Positions 39,549 to 46,996 of a stretch of DNA of 64,000 nt are shown piece after piece. Below the pieces are notes generated by a model, which worked only from the letters and a program-made list of their open reading frames with translations, made no database searches and was not told where the DNA came from. Position 1 is the stretch's first letter; each line of letters starts with the position of its first letter. Position numbers and translations under genes: made by a program. The DNA lies in NCBI GenBank assembly GCA_022843265.1, contig JALHNZ010000001.1, positions 1-64,000 of the forward strand, written 5' to 3'. Source of the stretch: Gemmatimonadaceae bacterium. Lineage in GTDB: Bacteria > Gemmatimonadota > Gemmatimonadetes > Gemmatimonadales > Gemmatimonadaceae.

Positions 39549-40004
39549 ATGACGCACAACGAAGAAGGTCATGTTGCCGAAGAAGGCAACCTCGTCAACT
39601 ATCCCGCGAATCATGTAGTGGCCGTGGTCGACACCTTGAGCCAGGTCAGGGCACTGGTGCCAGACCTGACCGCCAACGGATTTCTGGAGTCTGAGATCCA
39701 TGTGCATAGCGGTGTTGCACACGCGAACGAACTCGACGAGAGTACCGGACGCGGCGGTCTGGCGGGGATCGCCATTCGAATTGCCGAAGCGCTTGGCATT
39801 GAGAACGTGGAAATGGAAGTGAAGTCCCGCTATGAGCAGGCCATGCGCGACGGCCACTACGTGCTGGTGATTGCCGCGCCCACCGAAGAACGCAAGGAGC
39901 GCGTGTCGGAGATTCTCGCGCAGCACGAGGCGCATTCGGTCACGTTTCATGGTCGCTTTACTATTGAAGACATCGTGCCGCCCGACGACGACACAAGCGT
40001 GTAA
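39549..40004 (+). CDS. Hypothetical stress-protein-like soluble protein
   Basis: 151 residues, acidic, without membrane segments. 'HVVAVVDTLSQVRALVPDLTANGFLESEIHVHSG' resembles the ferredoxin-like fold of the general stress protein 17M type, in which a beta-alpha-beta unit opens with 'V.a.f.....a..a...L...Gf....i.v'. The second half ('GHYVLVIAAPTEERKERVSEILAQHEAHSVTFHG') repeats the beta-alpha-beta pattern. Comparable features occur in the 43180 protein on the other side of the cbb3 operon. The exact family is not certain. Confidence 0.65.
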   Translation: MTHNEEGHVAEEGNLVNYPANHVVAVVDTLSQVRALVPDLTANGFLESEIHVHSGVAHANELDESTGRGGLAGIAIRIAEALGIENVEMEVKSRYEQAMRDGHYVLVIAAPTEERKERVSEILAQHEAHSVTFHGRFTIEDIVPPDDDTSV

Positions 40005-40127
40005 GCGCGAACGGAGAGTTCCATGCGCACTCATGAGAGCTCTGTTTAGTCCCTTCGGTCGATGGACAGCATGACAGACGGCCCGCATTGTGTGATTGCT
40101 GGTTCTCTGTGACTTCAGCACACCGAT

Positions 40128-40376
40128 ATGCTGCCATCGTCCGTAGTTGTGATCGTCGCCACAGCGTTGCTCACGCTGGGCGCGGCGTTGCTGTTGTTTT
40201 GGGCCTGGCGCGCGGGATACTTCTCGAACTTCGACGCGCAGTCGCGCGTGATCTTCGACGGACTCGACGTGCGACTCGAGCGGCCGTGGGAATCTGAAGC
40301 ATCGCGTCGCGAACGCGAGGTTGAGTACGGCGAGCTGATTGAGCCGGCAGCCGGCGAGTGGGGAGGCGCATTGTGA
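40128..40376 (+). CDS. ccoS: cbb3 oxidase assembly protein, CcoS-like
   Basis: 82 residues: one N-terminal membrane helix ('VVVIVATALLTLGAALLLFWAW') followed by 'RAGYFSNFDAQSRVIFD', which matches the CcoS pattern 'W.v..GQF.D.d.p..rIl.D', and a charged tail. CcoS helps cofactor insertion into cbb3-type oxidase. Its stop overlaps the ccoN start (GTGA). In most bacteria ccoS sits with ccoGHI; here it leads the structural genes. The tail is longer than typical. Confidence 0.65.
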   Translation: MLPSSVVVIVATALLTLGAALLLFWAWRAGYFSNFDAQSRVIFDGLDVRLERPWESEASRREREVEYGELIEPAAGEWGGAL

Positions 40377-41851
40377 GCGAGTCCACGCTCGACGTGCGCG
40401 ATGTACGCGCGGTCGCTCTGTCGCGCGGCCTGGTGCCTGAAGATCTTGAGGCACGCCTCAGGGCCGATGCGTCGAGTCGGACGGTGGTGCTGGTGTTATT
40501 CACGGCCGGCATCATCTGGCTGCTGATCGGCTCGGCGTTCGGCGAGATCGCGAGTCTCAAGATGCACTGGCCGGATCTGCTGGTAGAGAGCGGCTGGCTC
40601 ACCTTCGGACGCATTCGTACGGCGCACTTGCACGCCGTCAACTACGGGTGGGCCACGGCCGTGCTCATTGGTGCATCGGTGTGGCTTATGCCTCGCCTCG
40701 TCCACGCGGAGTTACGCGGCGCACGACTCGCACTGATCGGCGGCGTGTTGTTCACCCTTGGCGTGGCCGTCGGCGTCGTCGCGGTGCTGATGGGCTACAG
40801 CGACGGCATGGAATGGCTTGAAGCGCCGCGTTTTCTCGCCGGTCCGTTTTTTGTTGTTGGCGGTGGCCTTGTGGGACTGTCGCTGTTTCGCACGGTGGCG
40901 TCGCGAACCGCCGACCACCTCTACATTTCCGTGTGGTACATCCTCGGTGCGTTCATCTGGTTTCCGATGTTGTACCTCACCGCCAAGTGGCGTGAATGGA
41001 GCGGAGTGGAAGGCGCGGCCGTGAATTGGTTTTTTGCGCACAACGTGTTGGGGTTCTGGCTAACGGCCATGAGCGTGGGACTTGCGTACTATTTTATACC
41101 AAAGGTGCTGGGTCGACCCGTGTACAGCTATTCGCTGAGCGTGCTTGGCTTCTGGTCGCTGGCCATGTTCTATTCGCTCAACGGCATGCATCACCTCGTT
41201 GGTGGTCCGCTGCCCACGTGGATGATTACCACGTCTATCGTTGCCAGCGTGTTCATGTTCATTCCCGTCGTCGCGACGGGCATTAACCTGCACATGACGG
41301 TGGTTGGCCGGTTCAACGCACTGCGTTATTCGCCAACGCTTCGTTTTGTCGTGCTGGGCGCGCTGGCGTACACCGCGGTGTCGTTGCAGGGGTCATTCAC
41401 GGCGCTGCGCGAAGTCAATCGCGTGACACATTTTACGCACTGGACGGTCGCGCACTCGCACGTGGGTGGCTACGCATTCGTCACCTTCATCTGCTTTGGT
41501 GCGATGTACTACATCGTGCCGCGCGTGGTTGGACACGAATGGCCGAGCGCACGACTGATCCGCTGGCATTTTAATTTCGTGCTCTCCGGCATCACGATTT
41601 ACGTGGTCGGTCTCACGGCCGCAGGTGTGGCACAGGGGCTCGCCCTGCTTGATCCGGCGATACCGTTTCAGGTGTCCGTTGAACGCTCCATGCTCGGCCT
41701 CTACGCGCGTTCGTTTGGCGGCCTGCTGTTGACCGCAGGTCATCTGGTGTTCGCGTGGCACTTCTGGATCATGGTGCGCATGCCATCGAACGTCCCGCGT
41801 CGCTCGCGTCCGCCGTTTCACGAAGCGCAACCGGTGCTGTACAGCTCATGA
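40373..41851 (+). CDS. ccoN: cbb3-type cytochrome c oxidase subunit I
   Basis: 492 residues from a GTG preceded by GGGGAGG. Twelve or so membrane helices carry the haem and copper ligands: His in 'RTAHLHAVNYGW' (85/87), 'WFFAHNVLGFW', 'NGMHHLVGGPLPTWM', and 'THFTHWTVAHSHVGGYAFVTF'. This is the catalytic subunit that reduces oxygen at a haem-copper centre in the inner membrane and pumps protons. An N-terminal cytoplasmic extension of about 35 residues ('SESTLDVRDVRAVALSRGL') is unusual. The stop overlaps the ccoO ATG (ATGA). Confidence 0.93.
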   Translation: MSESTLDVRDVRAVALSRGLVPEDLEARLRADASSRTVVLVLFTAGIIWLLIGSAFGEIASLKMHWPDLLVESGWLTFGRIRTAHLHAVNYGWATAVLIGASVWLMPRLVHAELRGARLALIGGVLFTLGVAVGVVAVLMGYSDGMEWLEAPRFLAGPFFVVGGGLVGLSLFRTVASRTADHLYISVWYILGAFIWFPMLYLTAKWREWSGVEGAAVNWFFAHNVLGFWLTAMSVGLAYYFIPKVLGRPVYSYSLSVLGFWSLAMFYSLNGMHHLVGGPLPTWMITTSIVASVFMFIPVVATGINLHMTVVGRFNALRYSPTLRFVVLGALAYTAVSLQGSFTALREVNRVTHFTHWTVAHSHVGGYAFVTFICFGAMYYIVPRVVGHEWPSARLIRWHFNFVLSGITIYVVGLTAAGVAQGLALLDPAIPFQVSVERSMLGLYARSFGGLLLTAGHLVFAWHFWIMVRMPSNVPRRSRPPFHEAQPVLYSS

Positions 41852-42459
41852 CACGCATCTCGCTCATCGCGCTTGGCGCGTTTGCCATCATGGCCAGTGC
41901 CATCTGTCTGCTCGTATTGCTGCCAAACGCGATGCTCAGCGATGTGGCCGCGCCGTCCGCGCTCGCCGATTACACGGCCGTGCAAGCGCAAGGCCGCGCG
42001 ATCTATGTGCGTGAGGGGTGCGTGTACTGCCATTCACAACAGGTGCGCGATCCGTCGTTCACGACCGACGTCGACCGCGGCTGGGGAACTCGTGCGACGG
42101 TGCCGGCCGACTACGTCTTCGACCGTCCGCACCTGCTCGGCACCATGCGCACGGGCCCTGACCTGATCAACGTCGGACAACGATTGCCGGACATCGGTTG
42201 GCATCTCATCCACCTGTATGATCCGCGCTCTCTCGTCTCCTGGTCCACGATGCCGGCGTTCCCGTATCTCTTCGAGCGCAAGGCTCCCGGAGATGTGCGT
42301 GCCGAAGATCGTGTGGTTGCTATTCCCGGCACCCGCGCACCGAAGGGCGTTATCGTCGTGGCGAGACCTGAGGCAATTGCGTTGGCGGAATACCTCATCT
42401 CGCTCAGCCGGCAATACCCGGTCAATGCAACCACGGGAGGTTCGCATGACCCAAGGTGA
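41848..42459 (+). CDS. ccoO: cbb3-type oxidase monohaem cytochrome c subunit
   Basis: 203 residues from the ATG overlapping the ccoN stop. One N-terminal helix ('LIALGAFAIMASAICLLVLLP'), then a single cytochrome c domain with CVYCH (58-62), the family phrase 'YCHSQQVRDPSF', 'GPDLINVGQRLPDIGWHLIHLYDPRSL' and the axial Met in 'WSTMPAFPYLF'. CcoO accepts electrons from CcoP or soluble cytochromes and passes them to CcoN. Confidence 0.93.
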   Translation: MTRISLIALGAFAIMASAICLLVLLPNAMLSDVAAPSALADYTAVQAQGRAIYVREGCVYCHSQQVRDPSFTTDVDRGWGTRATVPADYVFDRPHLLGTMRTGPDLINVGQRLPDIGWHLIHLYDPRSLVSWSTMPAFPYLFERKAPGDVRAEDRVVAIPGTRAPKGVIVVARPEAIALAEYLISLSRQYPVNATTGGSHDPR

Positions 42460-43183
42460 CGGCAAAATACCGGACGCGAGCGGTGTAGATTTGCAGCCCG
42501 ATGTTGAGCGTTTGCATCGCGCGATCAGACGCGAGCCGAGCGATCCGACCGAAGGTCGCGAGCCGGCACCCTGGTACTTCGTGGCCGCGATTGCAATCTC
42601 GCTGTTCTGGGGCGGCTGGTATCTCGGACGCCACGGCGGCGAGTTCAGCAATGCGACGCATCTCGCGTTGGGTACACGTGACGTGGGCACGACGGCGTCG
42701 GCCGCCAATCAGAACACGCTGGCCATTGACGATCCCCTTGCTGCCGGTGAGGCAGTCTTCGAGAAGCATTGCGTCGCGTGTCATCAATCAACGGGACTCG
42801 GTATTCCCGGCGCGTTTCCGCCGGTGGTGGGCAGCGAGTGGGTCACCGGTGATGCCGGAGTGCTCATTCGAATTTTGCTGCACGGCATGCAGGGACCGGT
42901 AGTGGTCGCCGGCGCAACATACAACGGCGCCATGCCCGCCTGGCGTGACGTGCTGAAGGACGGCGAGCTCGCCGCTGTCGCCACGTATATGAGGCAGTGG
43001 GAAGGCAACGATGCGTCCGCTATCGATCCGGCAATTGTTTCGTCGCTGCGCATCGAGACGGCGGACCGCACGACGGCGTACACGGCGGCTGAACTACTGG
43101 CACGTGGTGATGACGACGAGATCGATGATGCCGCGCCGCCAGCGGCGATCAGTGACTCGTTGCGAAAGGGACGCACACAATGA
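42446..43183 (+). CDS. ccoP: CcoP-like subunit with a single haem c
   Basis: 245 residues from the ATG at 42446, which has GGGAGG 5 bases upstream and overlaps the ccoO end by 14 bases. A 40-residue cytoplasmic lead is followed by one membrane helix ('WYFVAAIAISLFWGGWYLG') and one cytochrome c domain with CVACH (109-113) and axial Met in 'YNGAMPAW'. Canonical CcoP has two haems; only one CXXCH is present here, and the C-terminal 60 residues are acidic and Ala-rich. Its place in the operon makes the CcoP role likely. Confidence 0.85.
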   Translation: MTQGDGKIPDASGVDLQPDVERLHRAIRREPSDPTEGREPAPWYFVAAIAISLFWGGWYLGRHGGEFSNATHLALGTRDVGTTASAANQNTLAIDDPLAAGEAVFEKHCVACHQSTGLGIPGAFPPVVGSEWVTGDAGVLIRILLHGMQGPVVVAGATYNGAMPAWRDVLKDGELAAVATYMRQWEGNDASAIDPAIVSSLRIETADRTTAYTAAELLARGDDDEIDDAAPPAAISDSLRKGRTQ

Positions 43184-43737
43184 CCGCGCAGCGCGATGGT
43201 GCACTGCCAGTGTCTTCGAGCACGCGCACCGATGTCACAGTGACCGCATTGTTCGACGACGAGCTCGGTTTGGAGCGAGCACTTGATGCGCTGTACGATG
43301 CGGGTACACCGCGCGATCTGATCGAGGTGGTCGTGTCACGCGAAGCGGCCATCCGCTTTTACGCTGGCGCGCGCGGACATCGTGCACCGCGTCCTCCGGG
43401 GCGCGAAACGTGGCGCTACGCCGGCGTAGGCGCACTCGTGGGATTTATTGGCGGCGTGGCGATCGCCCTTGTCATGGTGGCGTGGCCCGGCATTGACGCA
43501 CCGGGCGGTTTGGCGCTCGTACAACTCGTCGGTCCCAACGTGAGCACGGTCGGCGGTGCAGCAGTGGGAGCCATGATCGGTGCATTCAAACGCCAACAGC
43601 CGCACGAACGCTTCGCTCGCGCGGCGGAAGCGTCGAATGCTATACTATTCGCCGTGACGGCGCGTAGTCCCGGCGACGCGGACGTGCTGTCGCAGCTTCT
43701 GGCGCGGCAGGGTGGCCGCGATATCCGCGTGTCGTGA
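43180..43737 (+). CDS. Membrane protein with stress-protein-like N-terminus
   Basis: 185 residues; start ATG overlaps the ccoP stop (ATGA), so it belongs to the cbb3 operon. Residues about 17-55 ('TDVTVTALFDDELGLERALDALYDAGTPRDLIEVVVS') look like the ferredoxin-like unit of 17M-type stress proteins. Two hydrophobic glycine-rich helices follow ('VGALVGFIGGVAIALVMVAW', 'VSTVGGAAVGAMIGAF'), and the C-terminus repeats a beta-alpha unit ('AILFAVTARSPGDADVLSQLLARQGG'). This arrangement is known from proteins that fold around glycine-zipper membrane helices. Function unknown. Confidence 0.7.
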   Translation: MTAQRDGALPVSSSTRTDVTVTALFDDELGLERALDALYDAGTPRDLIEVVVSREAAIRFYAGARGHRAPRPPGRETWRYAGVGALVGFIGGVAIALVMVAWPGIDAPGGLALVQLVGPNVSTVGGAAVGAMIGAFKRQQPHERFARAAEASNAILFAVTARSPGDADVLSQLLARQGGRDIRVS

Positions 43738-43824
43738 ATCGGCGACACCGCTGAAAGCCGACCGCAATCTCATGCTCGCTGACGCCCGAGAGGCGAGCCG
43801 GAGGACAACACGCTGCCGGATCAC

Positions 43825-44160
43825 ATGCTTCAATCGACTGCGTGGTTACTCAGCGGCCTGACGCGTAGTGTTGCCGGCGAACTTCTGCTGACGAAAGGCC
43901 GGATCGTCTTCGTCACACGCGAAGGCCATCAGATTTTTAACGCCGCGCTAGGCGACGTGTCCGCCGCGACGTTTCCGTGGTACTACTTCGGCGGCGGCAT
44001 GAAGCTTCGAGTTGGCACGGATACTCACCGCCTTTCCTTTACGCGACCAGGAAATCTTCCGGAGCTCAGCGAGCCTGCCGAACACGGTGATATCGTCAGT
44101 GGGCGGCGAGCCGGTGCCGCGTGGAAGGCGGCGCTCGCCGCTTTAATCACGAGTCGCTGA
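43825..44160 (+). CDS. Hypothetical protein with GRAM/PH-like fold
   Basis: 111 residues. 'GELLLTKGRIVFVTREGHQIFNAALGDVSAATFPWYYFGGGMKLRVGTDTHRLSFTRP' follows the strand pattern of bacterial PH/GRAM-like domains: a 'L.lt..rlvf' strand, an 'i.l..I' strand, a 'G..l.i' strand and a '..f.f' strand. It ends in a short Ala-rich helix. No signal or membrane segment. The stop is 9 bases from the end of the convergent rhodanese-like gene. Confidence 0.6.
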   Translation: MLQSTAWLLSGLTRSVAGELLLTKGRIVFVTREGHQIFNAALGDVSAATFPWYYFGGGMKLRVGTDTHRLSFTRPGNLPELSEPAEHGDIVSGRRAGAAWKAALAALITSR

Positions 44161-44169
44161 CAGACGGGT

Positions 44170-44817
44170 TTACCGCTGTCCACTGCGGCGCCAGGCTTCA
44201 ACGCCGCCGCGATACCAGAGCACATTCGTGAAGCCCGCGTTGATTGCCCGCAGCGCGGCGTTGTACGACATCCAGCATTGTGGCGAGAGACAATAGAACA
44301 CCAGTGGTGTGTCCTTCCTCCCCTGTGCCGCTTGCGACAACATGGCGGCGACGCGCGACTGCACCTCGTCGGTAAACGAGCCGGGTTGCGACATCCACGC
44401 GCCGGAAATCGCGTTGGGCAGCGCGTCTGGCCCACCGAGCACGTCCACGAGCACGTGCGGGATCTGCCTGCGTTGCAGGTCGAGTACTCCGGTGGTGGTC
44501 ACGACCTGTCCCCCCGGAATGCTGGTAGGCGTGGGCCCGTGCATGGACCCGTTGTACAGCGTCCGTGTGGGCGCTACGCCAAAGTCTTCCCGCTCCAACT
44601 GCGTGTTCTTATCAACGGGCGCGCTCTTTGACGCCGCGGTGCCAGGCGCCGCGTTGCCTGGCGCCGCTCCACTGCGGACTCGCTGAGAATCCGGAGGCGG
44701 CGTGGTGACCCTACGACCGAAGCGGTCCTGCGCCGCACTGTTGGTGGAGACCAGCGCGAGCAGCGGAAGCACGCAAATCGCGCGCATGAGAAGTTTGCGT
44801 GCTGTCAGACGCGTCAT
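44170..44817 (-). CDS. Periplasmic rhodanese-like protein with CXXXXCW-type motif
   Basis: 215 residues from the ATG overlapping the previous stop (ATGA). Signal peptide 'AICVLPLLALVSTNSAA' then QD. After a Pro/Ala-rich linker comes a rhodanese-like domain: 'HVLVDVLGGPDALPNAISGAW', then 'LVFYCLSPQCWMSYNAALRA' and 'GFTNVLWYRGGVEAWR'. The Cys-x4-Cys-Trp arrangement in the active-site loop matches the PQQ-dependent-catabolism-associated rhodanese-like family. No PQQ enzyme is seen nearby, so the role here is open. It is coupled to the lipoprotein upstream. Confidence 0.8.
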   Translation of the reverse strand: MTRLTARKLLMRAICVLPLLALVSTNSAAQDRFGRRVTTPPPDSQRVRSGAAPGNAAPGTAASKSAPVDKNTQLEREDFGVAPTRTLYNGSMHGPTPTSIPGGQVVTTTGVLDLQRRQIPHVLVDVLGGPDALPNAISGAWMSQPGSFTDEVQSRVAAMLSQAAQGRKDTPLVFYCLSPQCWMSYNAALRAINAGFTNVLWYRGGVEAWRRSGQR

Positions 44818-46073
44818 GGAATCACCTTCATCTGTGTGGCCTCGATGCCGTACTGGCTTGGGTTGAAACTGGGATTTTTGGTGAGGATATAGGCGTCCTG
44901 ACCGTGCACACGCCACGCATTGCCGAACGTGTGGTCGAGTTGCACGGGACTGTTACTGACGGGATCCAGATAGGTGTCCACACCGCGTATTGCCTCGAGG
45001 CTGCGACGCTGGATGCGATCATCCGTGGACTCGCCCGGATACAGCTCGCCACCGCCCGCGCCACTGGTCGCGCGGTCGAAGCCAGACATGCGCTGAAAAC
45101 TTTCAATGTTGGACTTGGTGGCAGCCGCACCCCCGGCCACGATGATCGCGGCGCGTTCACGGGTCCCCTGAACGGCCACCGCGCCAAGCTGCTGCTGCAG
45201 TGCAAAGAGCCGCTCCAACCACGGTCCGTTCGGCACGATCGAACGACGCGCGGCCTCGACAAGATCAAAATCCAGTTGTCCCTCGGGGGCGGAGGCGGCG
45301 AACGAACCAAGCGTTTCACCCGTGCCTGACATCAGCGGCGTGCCGCCCATCGGATTGGCCAGCTGCGAAGCGAAGAACACCGCCGACACACCTGCGAGAC
45401 CGCGCATTTCCACGCCGTCTTGCGTGAAGGCGAACAGCACTTCACCGCCATCCGCACGGACACGCATCGACAGCCCCATCGAGCTCATCATTTGTTGCGT
45501 CCGTTGCGCGTACTCAGTGGCGGAGCTCGCGTAGTCGGGGCGCTCACGGTAGTCCAGAATGCGAGCGCCAGCGTAGGCGCGCTGCACGTGCGCTTCGAGA
45601 TACTCACGCGCGCTGGTGAACGTGGCGGGTACGCAGTCGCCGCTGCCGCCGGTGTTCGAGTACGACCACACCTCGGTGGGGAAGATCGAGATCGAGGATC
45701 GACCTTCGGGCGACGTCGCCTGCCAGTTCACCCCGTAGGGGGCACTGCAGGTACCGGATCCGGCAATGATGCCGCCCGTGGTGCGCCACCCCATCGGCAC
45801 CAGCACGGACATCGCGGGCAACGCGGCAATCACGCCAGGATCATCGATGCTCACGCGCTGCAGCATGAGCGCATCCGGTGGCAGCGGCGCCGTGGGGCGC
45901 AGAGACGCTCCCGACTCGTTGCCAGGCAGAGAGCTCGCGTCCTCCGACATGCCGAGGGACGCACGTGTTTGCGCGTCGCCCTCACCACGGCCCGCGCCCT
46001 CGCAACCCAACAATGCAACGCAGAGCAAGAGGTGTTGGCCGAGCAACGCGTGGGGAAACGAACGTGAAGACAT
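44814..46073 (-). CDS. Unrecognised lipoprotein
   Basis: 419 residues. Lipoprotein signal 'LLLCVALLGC' at the N-terminus, then a Ser/Pro-rich linker (about 30-75) and a globular body with no recognised domain. Noted features are 'MSVLVPMGWRTTGGIIAGSGTCSAPYGVNW', a Cys pair that may be disulfide-linked ('SGTC' and 'SGDC'), a 'VRADGGEVLFAFTQDGVEMRG' beta segment and a C-terminal 'QLDHTFGNAWRVHGQDAYILTKNPSFNPSQYG'. It is translated just ahead of, and coupled to, the rhodanese-like gene. It starts 129 bases from the divergent arsR gene. Confidence 0.75.
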   Translation of the reverse strand: MSSRSFPHALLGQHLLLCVALLGCEGAGRGEGDAQTRASLGMSEDASSLPGNESGASLRPTAPLPPDALMLQRVSIDDPGVIAALPAMSVLVPMGWRTTGGIIAGSGTCSAPYGVNWQATSPEGRSSISIFPTEVWSYSNTGGSGDCVPATFTSAREYLEAHVQRAYAGARILDYRERPDYASSATEYAQRTQQMMSSMGLSMRVRADGGEVLFAFTQDGVEMRGLAGVSAVFFASQLANPMGGTPLMSGTGETLGSFAASAPEGQLDFDLVEAARRSIVPNGPWLERLFALQQQLGAVAVQGTRERAAIIVAGGAAATKSNIESFQRMSGFDRATSGAGGGELYPGESTDDRIQRRSLEAIRGVDTYLDPVSNSPVQLDHTFGNAWRVHGQDAYILTKNPSFNPSQYGIEATQMKVIP

Positions 46074-46168
46074 GGACAGGATTCCGTGTGAGTGGGGGTT
46101 CTCTCTGTACGCGCTGAATTTCCGGAACGAGGCTCACGATCCTGCCCCGCCGGCCCGACTGCGTCGTC

Positions 46169-46204
46169 TTGCACATTTCAAATATCGTTGTACTATTGAA
46201 ATAT
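46169..46204 (+). promoter_or_regulatory. arsR promoter with overlapping ArsR operator
   Basis: A -35-like TTGCAC (46169-46174) and a -10-like TACTAT (46191-46196) are 16 bases apart. An AT-rich inverted repeat, ATTTCAAATA (46175-46184) with TATTGAAATAT (46194-46204), lies across the spacer, the -10 box and the start codon. A start site 7 bases after the -10 falls on the A of the ATG (46203), so the mRNA is predicted to be leaderless. There is no Shine-Dalgarno sequence upstream. A bound ArsR dimer would block polymerase. Confidence 0.7.
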
Positions 46205-46577
46205 GGAAAAGAACGTCGCACTCTCCGTCTTCGACTCGCTCTCGTCCGGGGTCCGGCTCGACGTCTTCCGCCTGCTGGTGCGGACGGGAGCCGACGGCAT
46301 GGTGGCCGGTGACATCGCTTCGGCGCTCGAGATCCCGTCCACGAATCTGTCGTTTCACCTGAAGGCGCTGACGCAGGTTGGCATGCTCAGTGTCACGCAG
46401 GAAGGCCGATTTCTGCGATACCGCGCCAACATCCCGCAGATGCTCGACCTCATTGCCTACCTGACCGAAGAGTGTTGCGGCGGGCACCCGGAACAGTGCG
46501 CAGATCTGGGAGCACTCACGTGCTGCACAGACAATGCGATGGCCACGCTTTCCTCAACGCGCACACCATCCTCATGA
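46203..46577 (+). CDS. arsR: Arsenical resistance repressor ArsR
   Basis: 124 residues with a winged-helix HTH ('VAGDIASALEIPSTNLSFHLKALTQVGMLSVTQEGRFLRYRA'). The classic ELCVC metal site in the recognition helix is absent. Instead a C-terminal cluster (Cys91, Cys92, Cys99 in 'ECCGGHPEQC', then Cys107-Cys108) resembles the C-terminal As(III) site known from the Acidithiobacillus-type ArsR. As(III) binding should release the repressor from the operator at its own start. First gene of arsR-arsD-arsA-acr3. Its stop overlaps the arsD ATG. Confidence 0.93.
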   Translation: MEKNVALSVFDSLSSGVRLDVFRLLVRTGADGMVAGDIASALEIPSTNLSFHLKALTQVGMLSVTQEGRFLRYRANIPQMLDLIAYLTEECCGGHPEQCADLGALTCCTDNAMATLSSTRTPSS

Positions 46578-46978
46578 GACTTCAAGTGACGACGATTCAA
46601 GTGTATGACCCGGCTCTTTGCTGCAGCAGCGGCGTGTGTGGTACCGATGTGGATCAGGCGTTGGTCACGTTCTCCGCCGATGTAGAATGGGCTCGGCAGA
46701 ATGGCGCGAACATCGAGCGGTTCAACCTCGCGCAGCAGCCAGAGGCCTTCGCGGAAAACGCATTGGTGCGCGCTGCACTTGTTGCCGCTGGACAGAACGC
46801 GCTGCCAGTGGTTCTCGCCAATGGACAGCAGGTGCTCGCGGGACGCTATCCGAGTCGTGATGAACTGAGTGCGTGGATGGGAAGCACCACGGTACGCCGT
46901 ACGCCCCTGGTCCAGATGGATTCCTGCTGTGGACCGAACACCTCATCAGCCGAGTCCGCCACAGGCGGCTGCTGCTGA
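46574..46978 (+). CDS. arsD: Arsenite metallochaperone ArsD
   Basis: 134 residues from the ATG overlapping the arsR stop (ATGA). The thioredoxin-like fold begins 'VTTIQVYDPALCCSSGVCG', with Cys16, Cys17 and Cys22 matching the As(III)-binding Cys12/13/18 of plasmid ArsD. Two extra cysteine pairs near the end (118-119 and 133-134) correspond to the vicinal pairs of the long ArsD form. ArsD hands As(III) to the ArsA ATPase, raising its affinity. 18 bases before arsA. Confidence 0.93.
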   Translation: MRLQVTTIQVYDPALCCSSGVCGTDVDQALVTFSADVEWARQNGANIERFNLAQQPEAFAENALVRAALVAAGQNALPVVLANGQQVLAGRYPSRDELSAWMGSTTVRRTPLVQMDSCCGPNTSSAESATGGCC

Positions 46979-46996
46979 CCACCACCACACGTCAGC

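Noticed and set aside
37639-39552. 637-residue plus-strand frame over the CNNM gene
   Set aside because: Antisense to the clear CNNM/CBS gene and His/Arg-rich without structure; it also runs through several other supported genes.
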